Shown: one piece after another, positions 47,101-59,400 of the stretch | How the letters are laid out: each line of letters begins with the position of its first letter | Position numbering within the stretch: position 1 is the first letter of the stretch | Source: Nematostella vectensis | Lineage: Eukaryota > Cnidaria > Anthozoa > Actiniaria > Edwardsiidae | NCBI RefSeq assembly: GCF_932526225.1 | Contig: NC_064046.1 | Coordinates: 6,187,306 to 6,251,305 of the forward strand | DNA length: 64,000 nt | Direction: 5' to 3' | The notes under the pieces: generated by a model | Databases searched by the model: none | The model's input: only the letters and a program-made list of their open reading frames with translations | Told to the model about the DNA's origin: nothing | Program-made: the position numbers and the translations under genes

Positions 47101-49949
47101 TAAGTATATATTTTCAAAAGCTCCAGCAATTTCTTCTCTTTCTTTACCTGTGCACCCAGCCTCATTCCATCTGTCCATCTGGGCCACTGCGCAGAGCTCC
47201 TTGAGAATATGAGGCGGAACCTGATCAGCAAGGTCGGGGAAGAATTGCAGATGCTTGAAAAGGGCCTCATTCTCCTTGGACTTGCGCTCAAATGGACTGA
47301 GAGAGAACATGATACATGTCGAAAGGGGGAAATGACCATGCAGTATGTGTCAGCATACCCTCCCCCAGGGGAAATTTAAGAAGACAGGCGCATACCCAGG
47401 GTTGTCTTAGGGGGAGGGGAGGGGGGGGGGGTGCAGTCAGAGGTATCATGTGGAAGAACCATAGTATTTGAAGATTTGACCCACTTTTTGGCCGCTAGGG
47501 GGGGTGCACGCACACCCTGTGTACCCCCTACAAATGTGGGAAGAAGCAGTTGACATTTACCCCCACCCCCACCCCTTAAAAAACTGGTGGGGGAAGCACA
47601 CACTTTTCTGAATTGATGTGTCTTTTGCGTTTACAAGTACCTAAGTATGTATCCAGTATTACACTACTGTACATACTTTTGGTTATCTTCACTTACAGTT
47701 TTCTGAGGATCTTCCTGATAGAGTGAACCCTTGCGTTGAACACACTTGCTGCTGACGTAAGGACAAATGCATGCTTGTGGAGCTTTGACATGTGATGTGA
47801 GATGTTGTGGCTGCACAAGTGTTCCTCAAAGCCTTCACACTGATGAGGGTACAAGCCTTTATCTAAAGAAATTCAGTTATTAGTATGTATTGTATCATGG
47901 TATTGGAGTGAGGTTTAACAACATGTGCCACAGGAGGGCTTGTCATATGGTGGGTCCATAGCAAATCTTTTAAAAAATTATAAGGAAATGACCAGCAGGG
48001 GCGTGGTTGTGCCCCCAAATATGTTCTTAATGTTTCTGTATTGTGCTGTACTGTGGTTGAACAATGTTGCCCTTTAGGGGTTGCATCTTTTAGGGGTTAA
48101 CTTTTTCCCCTACAAGCACCCTGCCATAGGTCCCCCAAGGTGTGAGGGCTGAGGCAAGGGGTTCTAAAAATTTGCTGTGTTTCATCTGATTATATTTTTT
48201 TGGGGGGAGGGGTGTATGTAGCAAAGGAGGGATGTTTAATGCTTTTTATTTTACGACATATAACAGCTAGTTGTGGTAAACACGAAGTGACCTAGAATTG
48301 ATTAAAATGAGTTTACCATGAGGTATAACAATTTCCTTTGACATGGCCTGACGGTGGTCCAGTTTTCTGAAATAAAAATTGTTCTTAGCAAAGCAGAAAA
48401 CAGGCGCAGATCCTGGAGTTCCAATAAGGGAGAGCCAAAGCAAGGGTTTAAAGAAGGGGGCCTGGTCCATTGTTCTTCTAAGGTTTTCCTTACACTTCTT
48501 CATATTTTTATGTAAAATCTTGGAAAAAAAGTAGGGGCTATAGGTCCCCTTGGCCCTACACTAGATCTGCCCATGGAATATGATTATTTGGGCCGTATAC
48601 AGGGTAAAGTAACTGGGACTTGCCTTGATTTCAGGCCAGGAAAACAAAATTTTGGTTATTACAGGGAATCATTTGGGTTCCAACGAGTGAGCAGGATTCC
48701 TGGTAAACAATACAATAAGGATTGGGGAATAAAAGCCACTTTATGAATACATACCTTTTATCAGGAACTTGCAGGGAAAGTAGTTTTGGGGGCCTTTGAA
48801 ACATTTTTGGGTAGTTTTGCATAAAGATGTCATGGGCATCTGATGTAGATGGTCTATCCCTGGAACACCAAATGACAATTAGTAAAAAAAGGAACACAAG
48901 CAAACAAGAGCACATCTGAATGGTGGGTAGTATATCTAGAAATATTTAATGACCCAAGTTGAGTCCATAAGAAGGGAGTGGCCTAGGGGTGAGGGGTGGA
49001 TGGATGGGCAGGGGGGGACTGGAGATGTGTAGTTCATTTTTATTTTCATGTGACCTTGGACTCTTTATCTTGAGATTAGGAGAGTTCAGCCCCAACTTTT
49101 CAGGGTGTTTCAGGGACAGGGTATGTCAAAAAGCTTCTCATAAACTTAGGCTATCTATGCCTAGAAAAAAACTAGGTGGTCCACATAGGTGTGGCAATAA
49201 TTTTATTACTCATATAGCACAAAAGTGACATTTCAAGCTTGTGCAAGGGGGCAATACTCCAAAGTGCCCTTTTAGCTCCTTTTCTCTGCCAGGGACCTCA
49301 TAAATATCATATGCGAATCATATGTGATTAACCATGCTTCGATAATGTGAGCCGATCGGTGTGAGCCGATCGGCGATCATAGGTGATGTCATTACATACA
49401 CAATTTTAGGCAACCTTAGGATGGTAAGCCTGTGATGCAAGTAACACGAAGGCTTTAACACATAATACACGTAGTAACACGTAGGCAATAACACAAATAC
49501 ACATGGTAATAACACATAGGGAATAACACAATGGCACAGACCTTACGGTCCTCTTACGCTTATTCTTTCTGGTACTACAGTGGGCCTTTATGTTGAATAA
49601 ACTTAGACAAAATTTGAGCAAGCTTTCATCGAGCACGCCCTTTGTTTATCGTTTGAAACAGCTGGTTGATGGTGACTGCTTACCTCTCCCCTAGGCCATC
49701 AATGCTACAGAGCCATTTGATGCAGTCATAATCCAGCGCCGGATTTCCGATAAGTTTAGGGACTAGATCAACAACAAACTAATATAGTTAGTAACCACCG
49801 ACTATATACTATATGAGAACGTAATTCTTAATTGGAGTTAATCACGAGTTAGAAGCTTACTTACGTTTATGTTGTTGACTCCTTTTAGATGTGCTGAATT
49901 TTTCACTCCAGCCACCAAAAACACCACTCCGGCTTGCTAGCTCTGTCAT
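41135..49949 (-). CDS. Cyclic nucleotide-binding domain protein, CNBD1-like, 13 exons
   Basis: Exons (minus): 49949-49865, 49762-49684, 48859-48755, 48366-48317, 47862-47697, 47296-47148, 45905-45754, 45393-45327, 43401-43292, 42681-42531, 41910-41843, 41699-41640, 41233-41135. All joins keep frame and give 446 residues, near the length of human CNBD1. The N-terminus starts MTELASRSGVFGGW. A cNMP-binding fold spans roughly exons 6-11: FKHLQFFPDLADQVPPHILKEL, GNTGLHLVLRGSVV, SVGDCFGTLDKIEG, VIGRLGPGDSFGETTVLKN. The phosphate-binding cassette reads FGETTVL...RVMPCNVTTES and lacks the usual Arg-Ala pair, so cyclic nucleotide binding is uncertain. CNBD1 has no firmly known function. The acceptor of exon 2 could lie slightly upstream. 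Ends in KPSQHEVKNF. Confidence 0.83.
42978..43088. repeat. Hairpin with CGATATTTCGGCA arms
   Basis: TTTTTTTTAAACGATATTTC at about 42990 pairs with GAAATATCGTTTAAAAAAAA at about 43060, around a CCTGAAGAAGG loop. Non-coding, in intron 9 of the CNBD1-like gene. Confidence 0.7.
45111..45296. mobile_element. hAT-like MITE in CNBD1-like intron 8
   Basis: It opens CAGGGGCGTAGCCAGG and closes CTAGCTACGCCCCTG, the same end type as the element at 14545. The interior has a (GTG)n run and a long G run at about 45137-45176. The 8-bp flanks do not match. Confidence 0.72.
46206..46787. mobile_element. Inverted-repeat element with internal CGCGTAAT motifs
   Basis: AGGGCTTCTGGAATTACGCG (46206) pairs with CGCGTAATTCCAGAAGCCCT (to 46787). 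The tip motif CGCGTAAT is repeated about ten times inside (for example AGCGCGTAAT and CCGCGTAATTTAG). It lies in intron 6 of the CNBD1-like gene. No ORF. Confidence 0.78.
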
Positions 49950-50413
49950 ATTGATGGTGAATTTATTGGATCTGGAGAGAAGCTACATTTTTATAAAAAT
50001 AATTCGAAGCTGCGAAGTCAGATGGTGATCGCGTTGGTTCGAAATTGAACCTCTCGCGCTTCCATCGGATTGCTATGGTAACTAGGAGCACAGGCAACCC
50101 ACGTGAATTTCAAATAGCTAGACAGAACGTCATTTTCAATCTACGCTTCCTGATACACTTTTTAAAGCCATCTAAAAATAATGCTTATTAAAAATTTAAG
50201 TTTACCATTTGGAAATACAGTAATTTGTTTTCTTTGATATAATGATTGTATCGCTATGGGTTTCCTGTGCCGTCACGGGATTTTCGCGGGAATCAACGGG
50301 ATACGCGAATATTTTTTTCTACTTTCAAAATGGCGGCGGGAATGAAGGACAGTTGACACTTTCTCAATTCCAGGAGTCAAGTTTTTCTTTAATTATTACT
50401 CCTTGTTTGCAAT
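49950..50413. promoter_or_regulatory. Bidirectional promoter region, CNBD1-like and TTC5
   Basis: The two ATG codons are divergent and 464 bp apart. No TATA box is placed suitably; TTTCGCGGGAA at about 50283 and AAAATGGCGGCGGGAA at about 50328 resemble E2F-type and YY1-type sites respectively (motif resemblance only). Confidence 0.5.
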
Positions 50414-53400
50414 ATGGAGTCCGAAGAAAAGCCTGCTATTGAAAATGTCTCCATTGAGAGTGCAGAGGTAAAAAAAAAACATAATCAAATTAACACTAAG
50501 CAAGTCACACACTGGGAAAATCACAACTTCTACAACTAACTCAACACATTAACATAATATTAACATGACATTCAGACTACTGTCGGAATGAAAATGCTTG
50601 TTTGTACCTCAACTGTCTGATCCTTGCTTTGCTGTTTGGTTTCGCGAAACTCATTTCTTTTTTTTATGAGCTGTCATATCTTTGTTTGAGTTAACCATGT
50701 TATGAGTTAAGTAACTTATACAACAAGAATCATGTATAAAAAATGTATGAAATATTAATTGTAACATCTAAGTATCTACTCAGGTTGGGGACGAAACTTT
50801 TATTTGACCCTTTCAGATTCACTGATAATAACATTTCCATTTTGTTTGTTGGATCACTTTCATGTGTCATGGGAATTTTACAATGAATAGCACACCACAG
50901 ATTGGATTTAGCTCTAATCATGGATAACATAGCTGTCAACCCAACTTGGGCGAAATCTTGTTAAATCAGGTGAAATACAGTAAATATGTGGGGGAAAAAA
51001 CTAAGAAAGCCAATGTGGGTGAATACAGAGAATGTATGGTGAACACTCACAAAAATTAGGCTTGTGATGAGATCCAAAATCTTGTGACACCTGCTTAATG
51101 TGGTTGAGTTGACAGCTATTGAATCACATTTATTCCTGTAATCAGGTAAATTTTAAAGATCCACTATTATGTAACTATAATGTGAATTCTGTTATAGTTT
51201 AAAACACACACAAAAGACAGGTACCCCTGCAAAGCTAGGGCAAGAGATCGAAGATAAAAATTGTTAACAACTTTCCCCTACTAGCTCAAAATTGTGGTTG
51301 TGGACTTGGTAGTAAAAGTCTCACTAACCCCTTCCCTTTTCTGCTACAGGCTGCTGTTCAAGATTTATATGACTTCAGGGATCACTATTTTGAACATAAT
51401 GGAATAGACAAAGCTCCTTTCAGAAAGAGGGAAATTACCAACAAACTAAAAGAGACCCTGGCAACCTTAGACTATATCCAAGCATCCTCAGAAAACACAT
51501 CAAGGTGTCTTTATTTGAGGGGAAAAGCATTAAATGTGAAGTCGGAGTATGATAGCATGGCAGAGGATGCACTGACTAAGGCTGTGAAGTTAGAGCCCAA
51601 GCTCGTAGAGGCCTGGAATTGCCTTGGGGAGTGCTATTGGAAGAAGGGGAATGTAGCAGCGGCAAGGAATTGCTTTGTTGGTGCCCTAAGTCATGTGAGT
51701 TTCTTCTCTTAGAATCATACAGGGGTTCCATTAATTTCCAGAGAAGGCAGTGGGGTATGATAAGTAGGGGGTGGAAGTTATTTTATTTTATTAGTTTACT
51801 TTATTAAGTTTATTAGTGTTTTTTTTTTAAAGTAGCCAGTGCTTGGAAAATAGTAGGTCATGGTTCTGGCGACTGCCAAGGCCTAATGAAATAATTGCAA
51901 GGAATTTTTTTTATTCTGTGATCACTTCACTTTTTTATTTACATTCTATTCTATTTACATTTTATTCTTTTCTATACTTTTGTTTTTCATTGTGACATGA
52001 AAATGTAAACCCCATAAATATGAGGAATGCCTATTATCTTCTGTTGAGTAGCAAGCAAGAATTTAGACAACTAAAGCTTGTTGAGATTTTGTTTAAATTT
52101 GACAGTTTAGCTAGAGTGTTGTTGGTCAGGGTGGTAAAGATCACTAGCAGATTGGGTCTGTTTTGTCAGAAATTGCTGTATTGCACTTTCATAACTTACT
52201 TACTAGGCTGGTGACTATAGTTGGGGAATATCAAAATAAGTGCTCACTTTTTTTATATTGTGTTCTGTCTCCAGTCAAAGAATAAAGCTTCATTGAGAAA
52301 CTTGTCAATGGTTCTTCGGCAGATTGGCTCTGGTAAGAACTAGCTACTATAATGATTCAAATAAAAGCCCAGGTGCTTGTATTTGATGTTTCTGGTCTTT
52401 TGGGAGGAGCCCTTATTTACGGTGCAGGTGCTTAATTCGTTTTGGCAGAAAATACCAGCTTCTGAATTGATTGACAACAATTTTATTTGCTATAAACTGA
52501 AACAACAGTAAAAATGTTTTAAACAGTAAATATGGTACATTCATATTTTTTCGAATTATTTTTTATAGATTCAAAAGAGAGAGCAGACAATGTCAGGCTT
52601 AGTGTTGAGAAGGCTAAAGAGGCGGTTTCCCTAGATATCACAGATGGCATGTCTTGGTGTAAGTATTACTTCAAATTACCATGGTTACAATATCCCTTGT
52701 CACACAGATGGTATGTCTTGGTGTAAGTAGAATTCTCTGTTACCAAGGTAATCTGTCCCTATCACAGATGGCATGTCTGGTGAGTAGAATTCTCTGTTAC
52801 AAAAAATTATCTTAAAGTGCGGAAAACTTTTCTATGTTAACATGAGGTTCCACTATAAAAGGGAAAGCTCCTCCTGCACCGGGCTCAAGAACAATAAAAA
52901 ATATCAATCAGCTGTCAATAAGTCAACATGTCAGGACAATCAGTTATCAATTAGCTGTAAATGAGTCAACATGTCAGGACAATCAGTCATCAATCAGCTG
53001 TCAATGAGTCAACATGTCAGGACAATCAGTCATCAATCAGGTGTCAATGAGTCAACATGTCAGGACAATCAGTTATCAATCAGCTGTCAATGAGTCAACA
53101 TGTCAGGACAATCAGTTATCAATCAGCTGTAAATGAGTCAACATGTCAGGACAATCAGTTATCAATCAGCTGTAAATGAGTCAACATGTCAGGACAATCA
53201 GTTATCAATCAGCTGTAAATGAGTCAACATGTCAGGACAATCAGTTATCAATCAGCTGTAAATGAGTCAACATGTCAGGACAATCAGTTATCAATCAGCT
53301 GTAAATGAGTCAACATGTCAGGACAAATGCTATGAGCGTTCCTATTTTATATTCTAAACCAAATTAAATAGACTTGCCCACCTAAAATGTTTATCACTAT

Positions 53401-56400
53401 ATATAGTAAAATAATGCTAATAGTGAGGTATTAATTAGTTACATGAGAATAGGCATCATATTTCGTGAGCATTGCTCAAGTCGTGTTCACACACAAAGAC
53501 TCTTATTATAATTCCTATCTAGTTTGATATTTATCTTCCCACTTGCCCGCTCTTTTATATGAGGTGGGCAGAGATCTATTTCTCATAGTTTGTATTTCTT
53601 TTTAAATATTCTCGGCTTGAAAATAAATCTCTATTCGGCCAAACAAACCTGTATCTGTGATTGATGTATTCATGTACTGTTGGGATCTTTTCTAGCGCCA
53701 TAGAATAGGGGAATTCTATACCAAGCTGTGTGCACTCTAAAATACAAGCATTTTCATCACAGTGCGAGAATGATTTATGCAAAATGTATTAGATTATGGA
53801 TAGTGCAAAATGTAAAATTTTGCAGCAAAAACGTTAGTGGACAGCAAATCACTAGTATATCAATCTCTTAACCTATGTCTTGTTACCTGTGCAAAAACGG
53901 TTTTATATCAACTAATTTAGGCTCAGGGATAAACAATTTTACAGGAGACTGCTAGCGTGGCAGTGTTCTGATTATAATTGCAAATTTGAGCCCGGGGTGG
54001 GAGAAGCATTACCTTTTATAGCGGAACCTCGTGTTTAAACAGAACAGTCACCACATCCACAATAACAAGCTTAATTATTATCTTCTGTAACCACAAATGT
54101 AAAATGTTAAACCACATTGTGCTTCTGTTTTTTTCTGAAGCCCCTAAAATGCTTAATAGAGGTGACCAAAATAGGGGTCAGTAAATATGAACATTTAGGG
54201 CTCATCCATAGAATAGAGGGGGACTATAGAGTGCTGCTTAAAAGTGGTTTGACTGTATTCATAGTTACTAACTATTCTGTATTTGAGAACTGACACTGAT
54301 ATCCAAAATATTTCAAATCTTGTCTTTCCTCAGATGTGCTTGGTAATGCTTACTTGTCGCTGTTCTTCAGTGGGTCACAATCTCCACAGATTCTGAAGCA
54401 GTGCATGTCCGCTTATGGCCAAGCAGTAAGTACAGCCAGACACCATTACGGACAGAATTGTTTTATTTCAAGGGGAATGGCATTGGTGGGCTATGTTAGA
54501 CAACACCTGGAGATTGGCACATTAGCTCAGTGGTGTGTGCTTCTCATGTGTGAGTTTCCAGGCTCGAATCCAGGTCAGCTTACCTTTGTAACCTTTTTAA
54601 AGTTCAAAAACCAAGGGTGTCTACATTGCAAACTGTAAATCACTTGCTTCCCAGTTAAGAAAATAATTTCACCAGTGGTCCAATTTCTTATCACATCTAG
54701 AAAGCATCCTCTAGTATATGATGGCCACAAACTCGAGATACTGCTAATATCTGTGTACTAAACTATTCGAAATATTAAATTATGCTTTGTTAATAACAGT
54801 GATCAATTCTAAACTGGAAAAAAAACCTATTAAGTGGAAACATCTTAGGGTCCTGACCCCGTACGCAGTTCTGCTCAAGGTTAAACCAATCAGCAATCGA
54901 GCTATGATTTGGGGTTTGCACGGCGCAGATCTGCGCGGTTTGAGCCAATCAGACGTTATAGATCTCGGTGACATCAAGGAGGTGTTGACATACAATAACC
55001 AGACTACTCTGTATGGCATAAATATCTGGTTATTACATGTCAACAGGGGTAAAGCCTTTGTTAATTCTCAAACAAAAGGTAAAACAAAACCTCTGAAAGT
55101 CTGAACGAAAACACCTTCCTTTGACTAAATACAATAAGCTAAAAAGGAGCGACATTATTTTCACAGGTCCTCTTTTATTATTATAGTTTCTCAAATTGAT
55201 ACTTTTTGTGTTTGATATGTGTATTTTTTTTAGCTTACTTGAAGGGTGCTAATTTGGCGGGATTGTTTTGGCGCGTTAAGAACAGTGTTCTCAAATACTG
55301 GAACTTCCTTCGTGTATCTCCTCCTTAGAGTTCATCGATTAACTCCAATATAATGCCTTCCTTATTTTCGGAGTTTATGATATTTCTTTGAATACCTTGT
55401 ATCCCAGAAGAGTCATTGCGTTATTTTCCAATTTCAACTGGAAGCTTGGCAAGCCTTAATCGGCCACGGCGGACTTGTTACTTTGCTTTCGTTGTAAATG
55501 CACATGCAACCATACAAATATCCATCTTTGGTCGCTTAATAGTAAACTCGGAATGATCAAGCCGGCTATAACGCGAGGCAACGCGAGTTGGAGTGCTTAT
55601 CATTGCAAGTGGTCACAAGACACAAAGCGCAGTCCTGCGCTTGCATTAGCCAATAATGATACAATTATTCACTTCCTTTAGCGCAGGACTGCTCATGTAT
55701 CAGCGAATCCCGTATTTAGCGTGATATCGGAACCAATGTGAACTGCTACCTAGCGCCTGGTTAATTAACCTGGTTAATCTACTCGGCTTAGTTTCGTATT
55801 TTAACTCAAACATATTGATTAAAAATAAACTTCTCACTACATCCAGAGTACTTTTCAATTATCTGTTAAGGACTCGCTTATTTTGAGAAATTTCGGGCTC
55901 GTTATGAAAGTAACGCGAAACGGCAAAACTTGAGCGCAGCCCTGCGCTCGCATTAGCCAATAATGATACAATTATTCACTTCCTGTTGCGCAGGACTGCT
56001 CATGTATCAGCGAATCCCGTATTTAGCGTGATATCGGAACCCATGTGAACTTCTACCTAGCGCAGAGCAGCTTATGCCCTTGTACCTGCCACTTGGTTAA
56101 TCTACTCTGCTTAGTTTCGTATTTTCAATCAAACATGTTGTTTAAAAGTAAACATGTCTATAGTTATGAAAGTGATGCGAAACGGGAAAACTTGTGAGTT
56201 AATTACGAGTTTCGCGCACGACTGCACCGTTTTGTGCTTATCTTTCAAGATATTTTTTACTTCACTGTTAGCAAAGCGGCTGTTATCTTATCAAATCAAA
56301 AATAACAATATTATGATAAAGCCGGCTATAACGTGAAGCAACGCGAGTTGGAGTGCTTATCATTGCAAGTGGTCACAAGACACAAAGCGCAGTCCTGCTC

Positions 56401-59400
56401 TTGCATTAGCCAATAATGATACAATTATTCACTTCCTGTTGCGCAGGACTGCTCATGTATCAGCGAATCCCGTATTTAGCGTGATATCGGAACCCATCGT
56501 GTCACTGCACTAATCTATTTGTTTTGTCAGAGCCTTATCTAGTAGCCAAGGTGTTAATTGACAACAAGCACTATCTGTCAAATTGTGGTTTTGTTAGCAA
56601 GGTCAAATTCCTTCTACACGCGTACGTAGTCAAGTAAAGCGTGAATATTTCTCCTCTAAATATATTAATGCGTTTGGAAAGAAAGCCCAAGATACAAATA
56701 CATTTATTAGATGAGAGGTAGATTCATTTGTGAAAGCGATTGCACGCATTGCGTAATTTGACCTTTTGTAGCAGATAGAGTCTCATGTTCACAGCTTCGA
56801 GCAGCGAGCACGTTAAAGCATCCAAATTTACCCGACGAAAATGCTGTTGGACTTGTTCTGAATAAACTGTTATGCCTAAATACTGTTTCAACTCGAATTA
56901 AAAGGTATCATGTAAGTAACATGATAAGGATAGGTTAACATTGAGATGTGTAGTCCCAAGACCAAAGTAGCAACACTCGTAAAATTCTGCTCTGCGCTAA
57001 GAACCACGTCTCTGTTACCAGTACGTGGGTTCCGGTATTACGCTAAATACGGGATTCGCTGATACATGAGCAGTCCTGCGCAACAGGAAGTGAATAATTG
57101 TATCATTATTGGCTAATGCGAGCGCAGGGCTGCGCTCAAGTTTTGCCGTTTCGCGTTACTTTCATAACGAGCCCGAAATTTCTCAAAATAAGCGAGTCCT
57201 TAACAGATAATTGAAAAGTACTCTGGATATAGTGAGAAGTTTATTTTTAATCAATATGTTTGAGTTAAAATACGAAACTAAGCCGAGTAGATTAACCAGG
57301 TTAATTAACCAGGCACTAGGTAGCAGTTCACGTGGGTTCCGATATCACGCTAAATACCTTTTGTTTGAGAATTAACAAAGGCTTTACCCCTGTTGACGTG
57401 TAATAACCAGATATTTATGTCATACAGAGTAGTCTGGTTATTGTATGCCAACACCTCCTTGATGTCACCGAGATCTATAACGTCTGATTGGCTCAAACCG
57501 CGCAGATCTGCGCCGTGCAAACCCCAAATCATAGCTCGATAGCTGATTGGTTTAACCTTGAGCAGAACTGCGTACGGGGTCAGGACCCTAAGATGTTTCC
57601 ACTTAATAGGTTTTTTTCCAGTTTAGAATTGATCACTGTTTAATATGCTTTAACTAAAAACTTAACTAAAAACTTTCAAAACTAGAGAAGCGCAAAGGAG
57701 AAAATTATCTTCCCGCCTGATGTCTGTTACTACTGGCCATTTTAATTTAAAAATTCAAAAGGTGTGAAAAGGTGACGTTCCTATCCCTTTTATAGCGTGG
57801 TTTCGTTTTTAACCTTTTTTTTACTTGCATATTTTAGGAGAAGGACCTGGTTGCTGCAAATAACCCAGACCTTCACTTCAACAGGGCAATGGTGGGTACT
57901 GGCATCCAGTCAACTTTTACTAAGTACTATTATGCTCTGCTTTTACTAAGTACTATTATGCTCTGCTTTTACTAAGTACTATATGCTCTGCTTTTACTAG
58001 TACTATTATGCTCTACTTTCACTAGTACTATTATGCTCTGCTTTTACTAAGTACTATATGCTCTGCTTTTACTAGTACTATTATGCTCTACTTTTACTAG
58101 TACTATTATGCTCTGCTTTTACTAAGTACTATTATGCTCTGCTTTTACTAGTACTATTATGCTCTGCTTTCACTAGTACTATTATGCTCTGATTTTACTA
58201 AGTACTATAATTATGCTCTGATTTTACTAAGTACTATTATGCTCTGCTTTTACTAGTACTATTATGCTCTGCTTTTACTAAGTACTATTATGCTCTGCTT
58301 TTACTAAGTACTATTATGCTCTGCTTTTACTAGTACTATTATGCTCTGCTTTTACTAGTACTATTATGCTCTGCTTTTACTAGTACTATATTATGCTCTG
58401 CTTTTACTAAGTACTATTATGCTCTGCTTTTACTAGTACTATTATGCTCTGCTTTTACTAGTACTATTATGCTCTGCTTTTACTAGTACTATTATGCTCT
58501 GCTTTTACTAGTACTATATTATGCTCTGCTTTTACTAGTACTATTATGCTCTGATTTTACTAAGTACTATTATGCTCTGCTTTTACTAGTACTATTATGC
58601 TCTGATTTTACTAAGTACTATTATGCTCTGATTTTACTAAGTACTATTATGCTCTGATTTTACTAAGTACTATTATGCTCTGCTTTTACTAGTACTATTT
58701 ATGTCCTACTTTTACTAGTACTATTTATGTCCTACTTTTACTAGTAGACCAAACTGTTGTGTCCGTAAAAGTGGAGTATGCACAGGAGATATTTACATTT
58801 ATTTCTTAATATTTTAATCTCGTCAGGGATTTATATCTGTTAAAACCAGGTGTCTGTGATTACAGGGGGTGCCTAAAACGAGATTTGATTGTATTTATTT
58901 TTTGTGTGATTTATTATTTTATTGATGTTAAAATTGATGTATTATACATATTTCAGAATCCTAACTCTAACCCTAAATCGTAACCCTAAATAAAAGCTGT
59001 TTTAAATATAAAATAAATTTTATTTTATTCTTTTTTTACTAGAAGTACCTTTTAACTGATTTGCTGACTGGATACTATACTTTTTTGCTAGCAGCCTTTG
59101 AAGTTTGTTGGACCATTTAAACTTACCTTTATGCCTTTTAAAGGCTTACAAATACCAAGAAGAATTCAAGCAAAGTGTGGAGAACTTCAGACAGGCTCAT
59201 AAGCTTGATCCGGGATGGGTAGAGGCTGAAGAGCTCTGTCAGAGGGTCCTGAATTACCTGACAGACACCATTCAGCTAGCTCAGGGAAAGGTAACGGTGG
59301 GGTAACAAAGTAACCCATCAGCATAACAACACATAAAGTGGTTCAAGCCGCCATGTTTTTATGCTCCTGCTCAATGCCGAGTCACACGAAGCATCTATTT

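Noticed and set aside
54525-54600. Functional tRNA gene
   Set aside because: Only the promoter boxes match; acceptor and anticodon stems are not formed convincingly.
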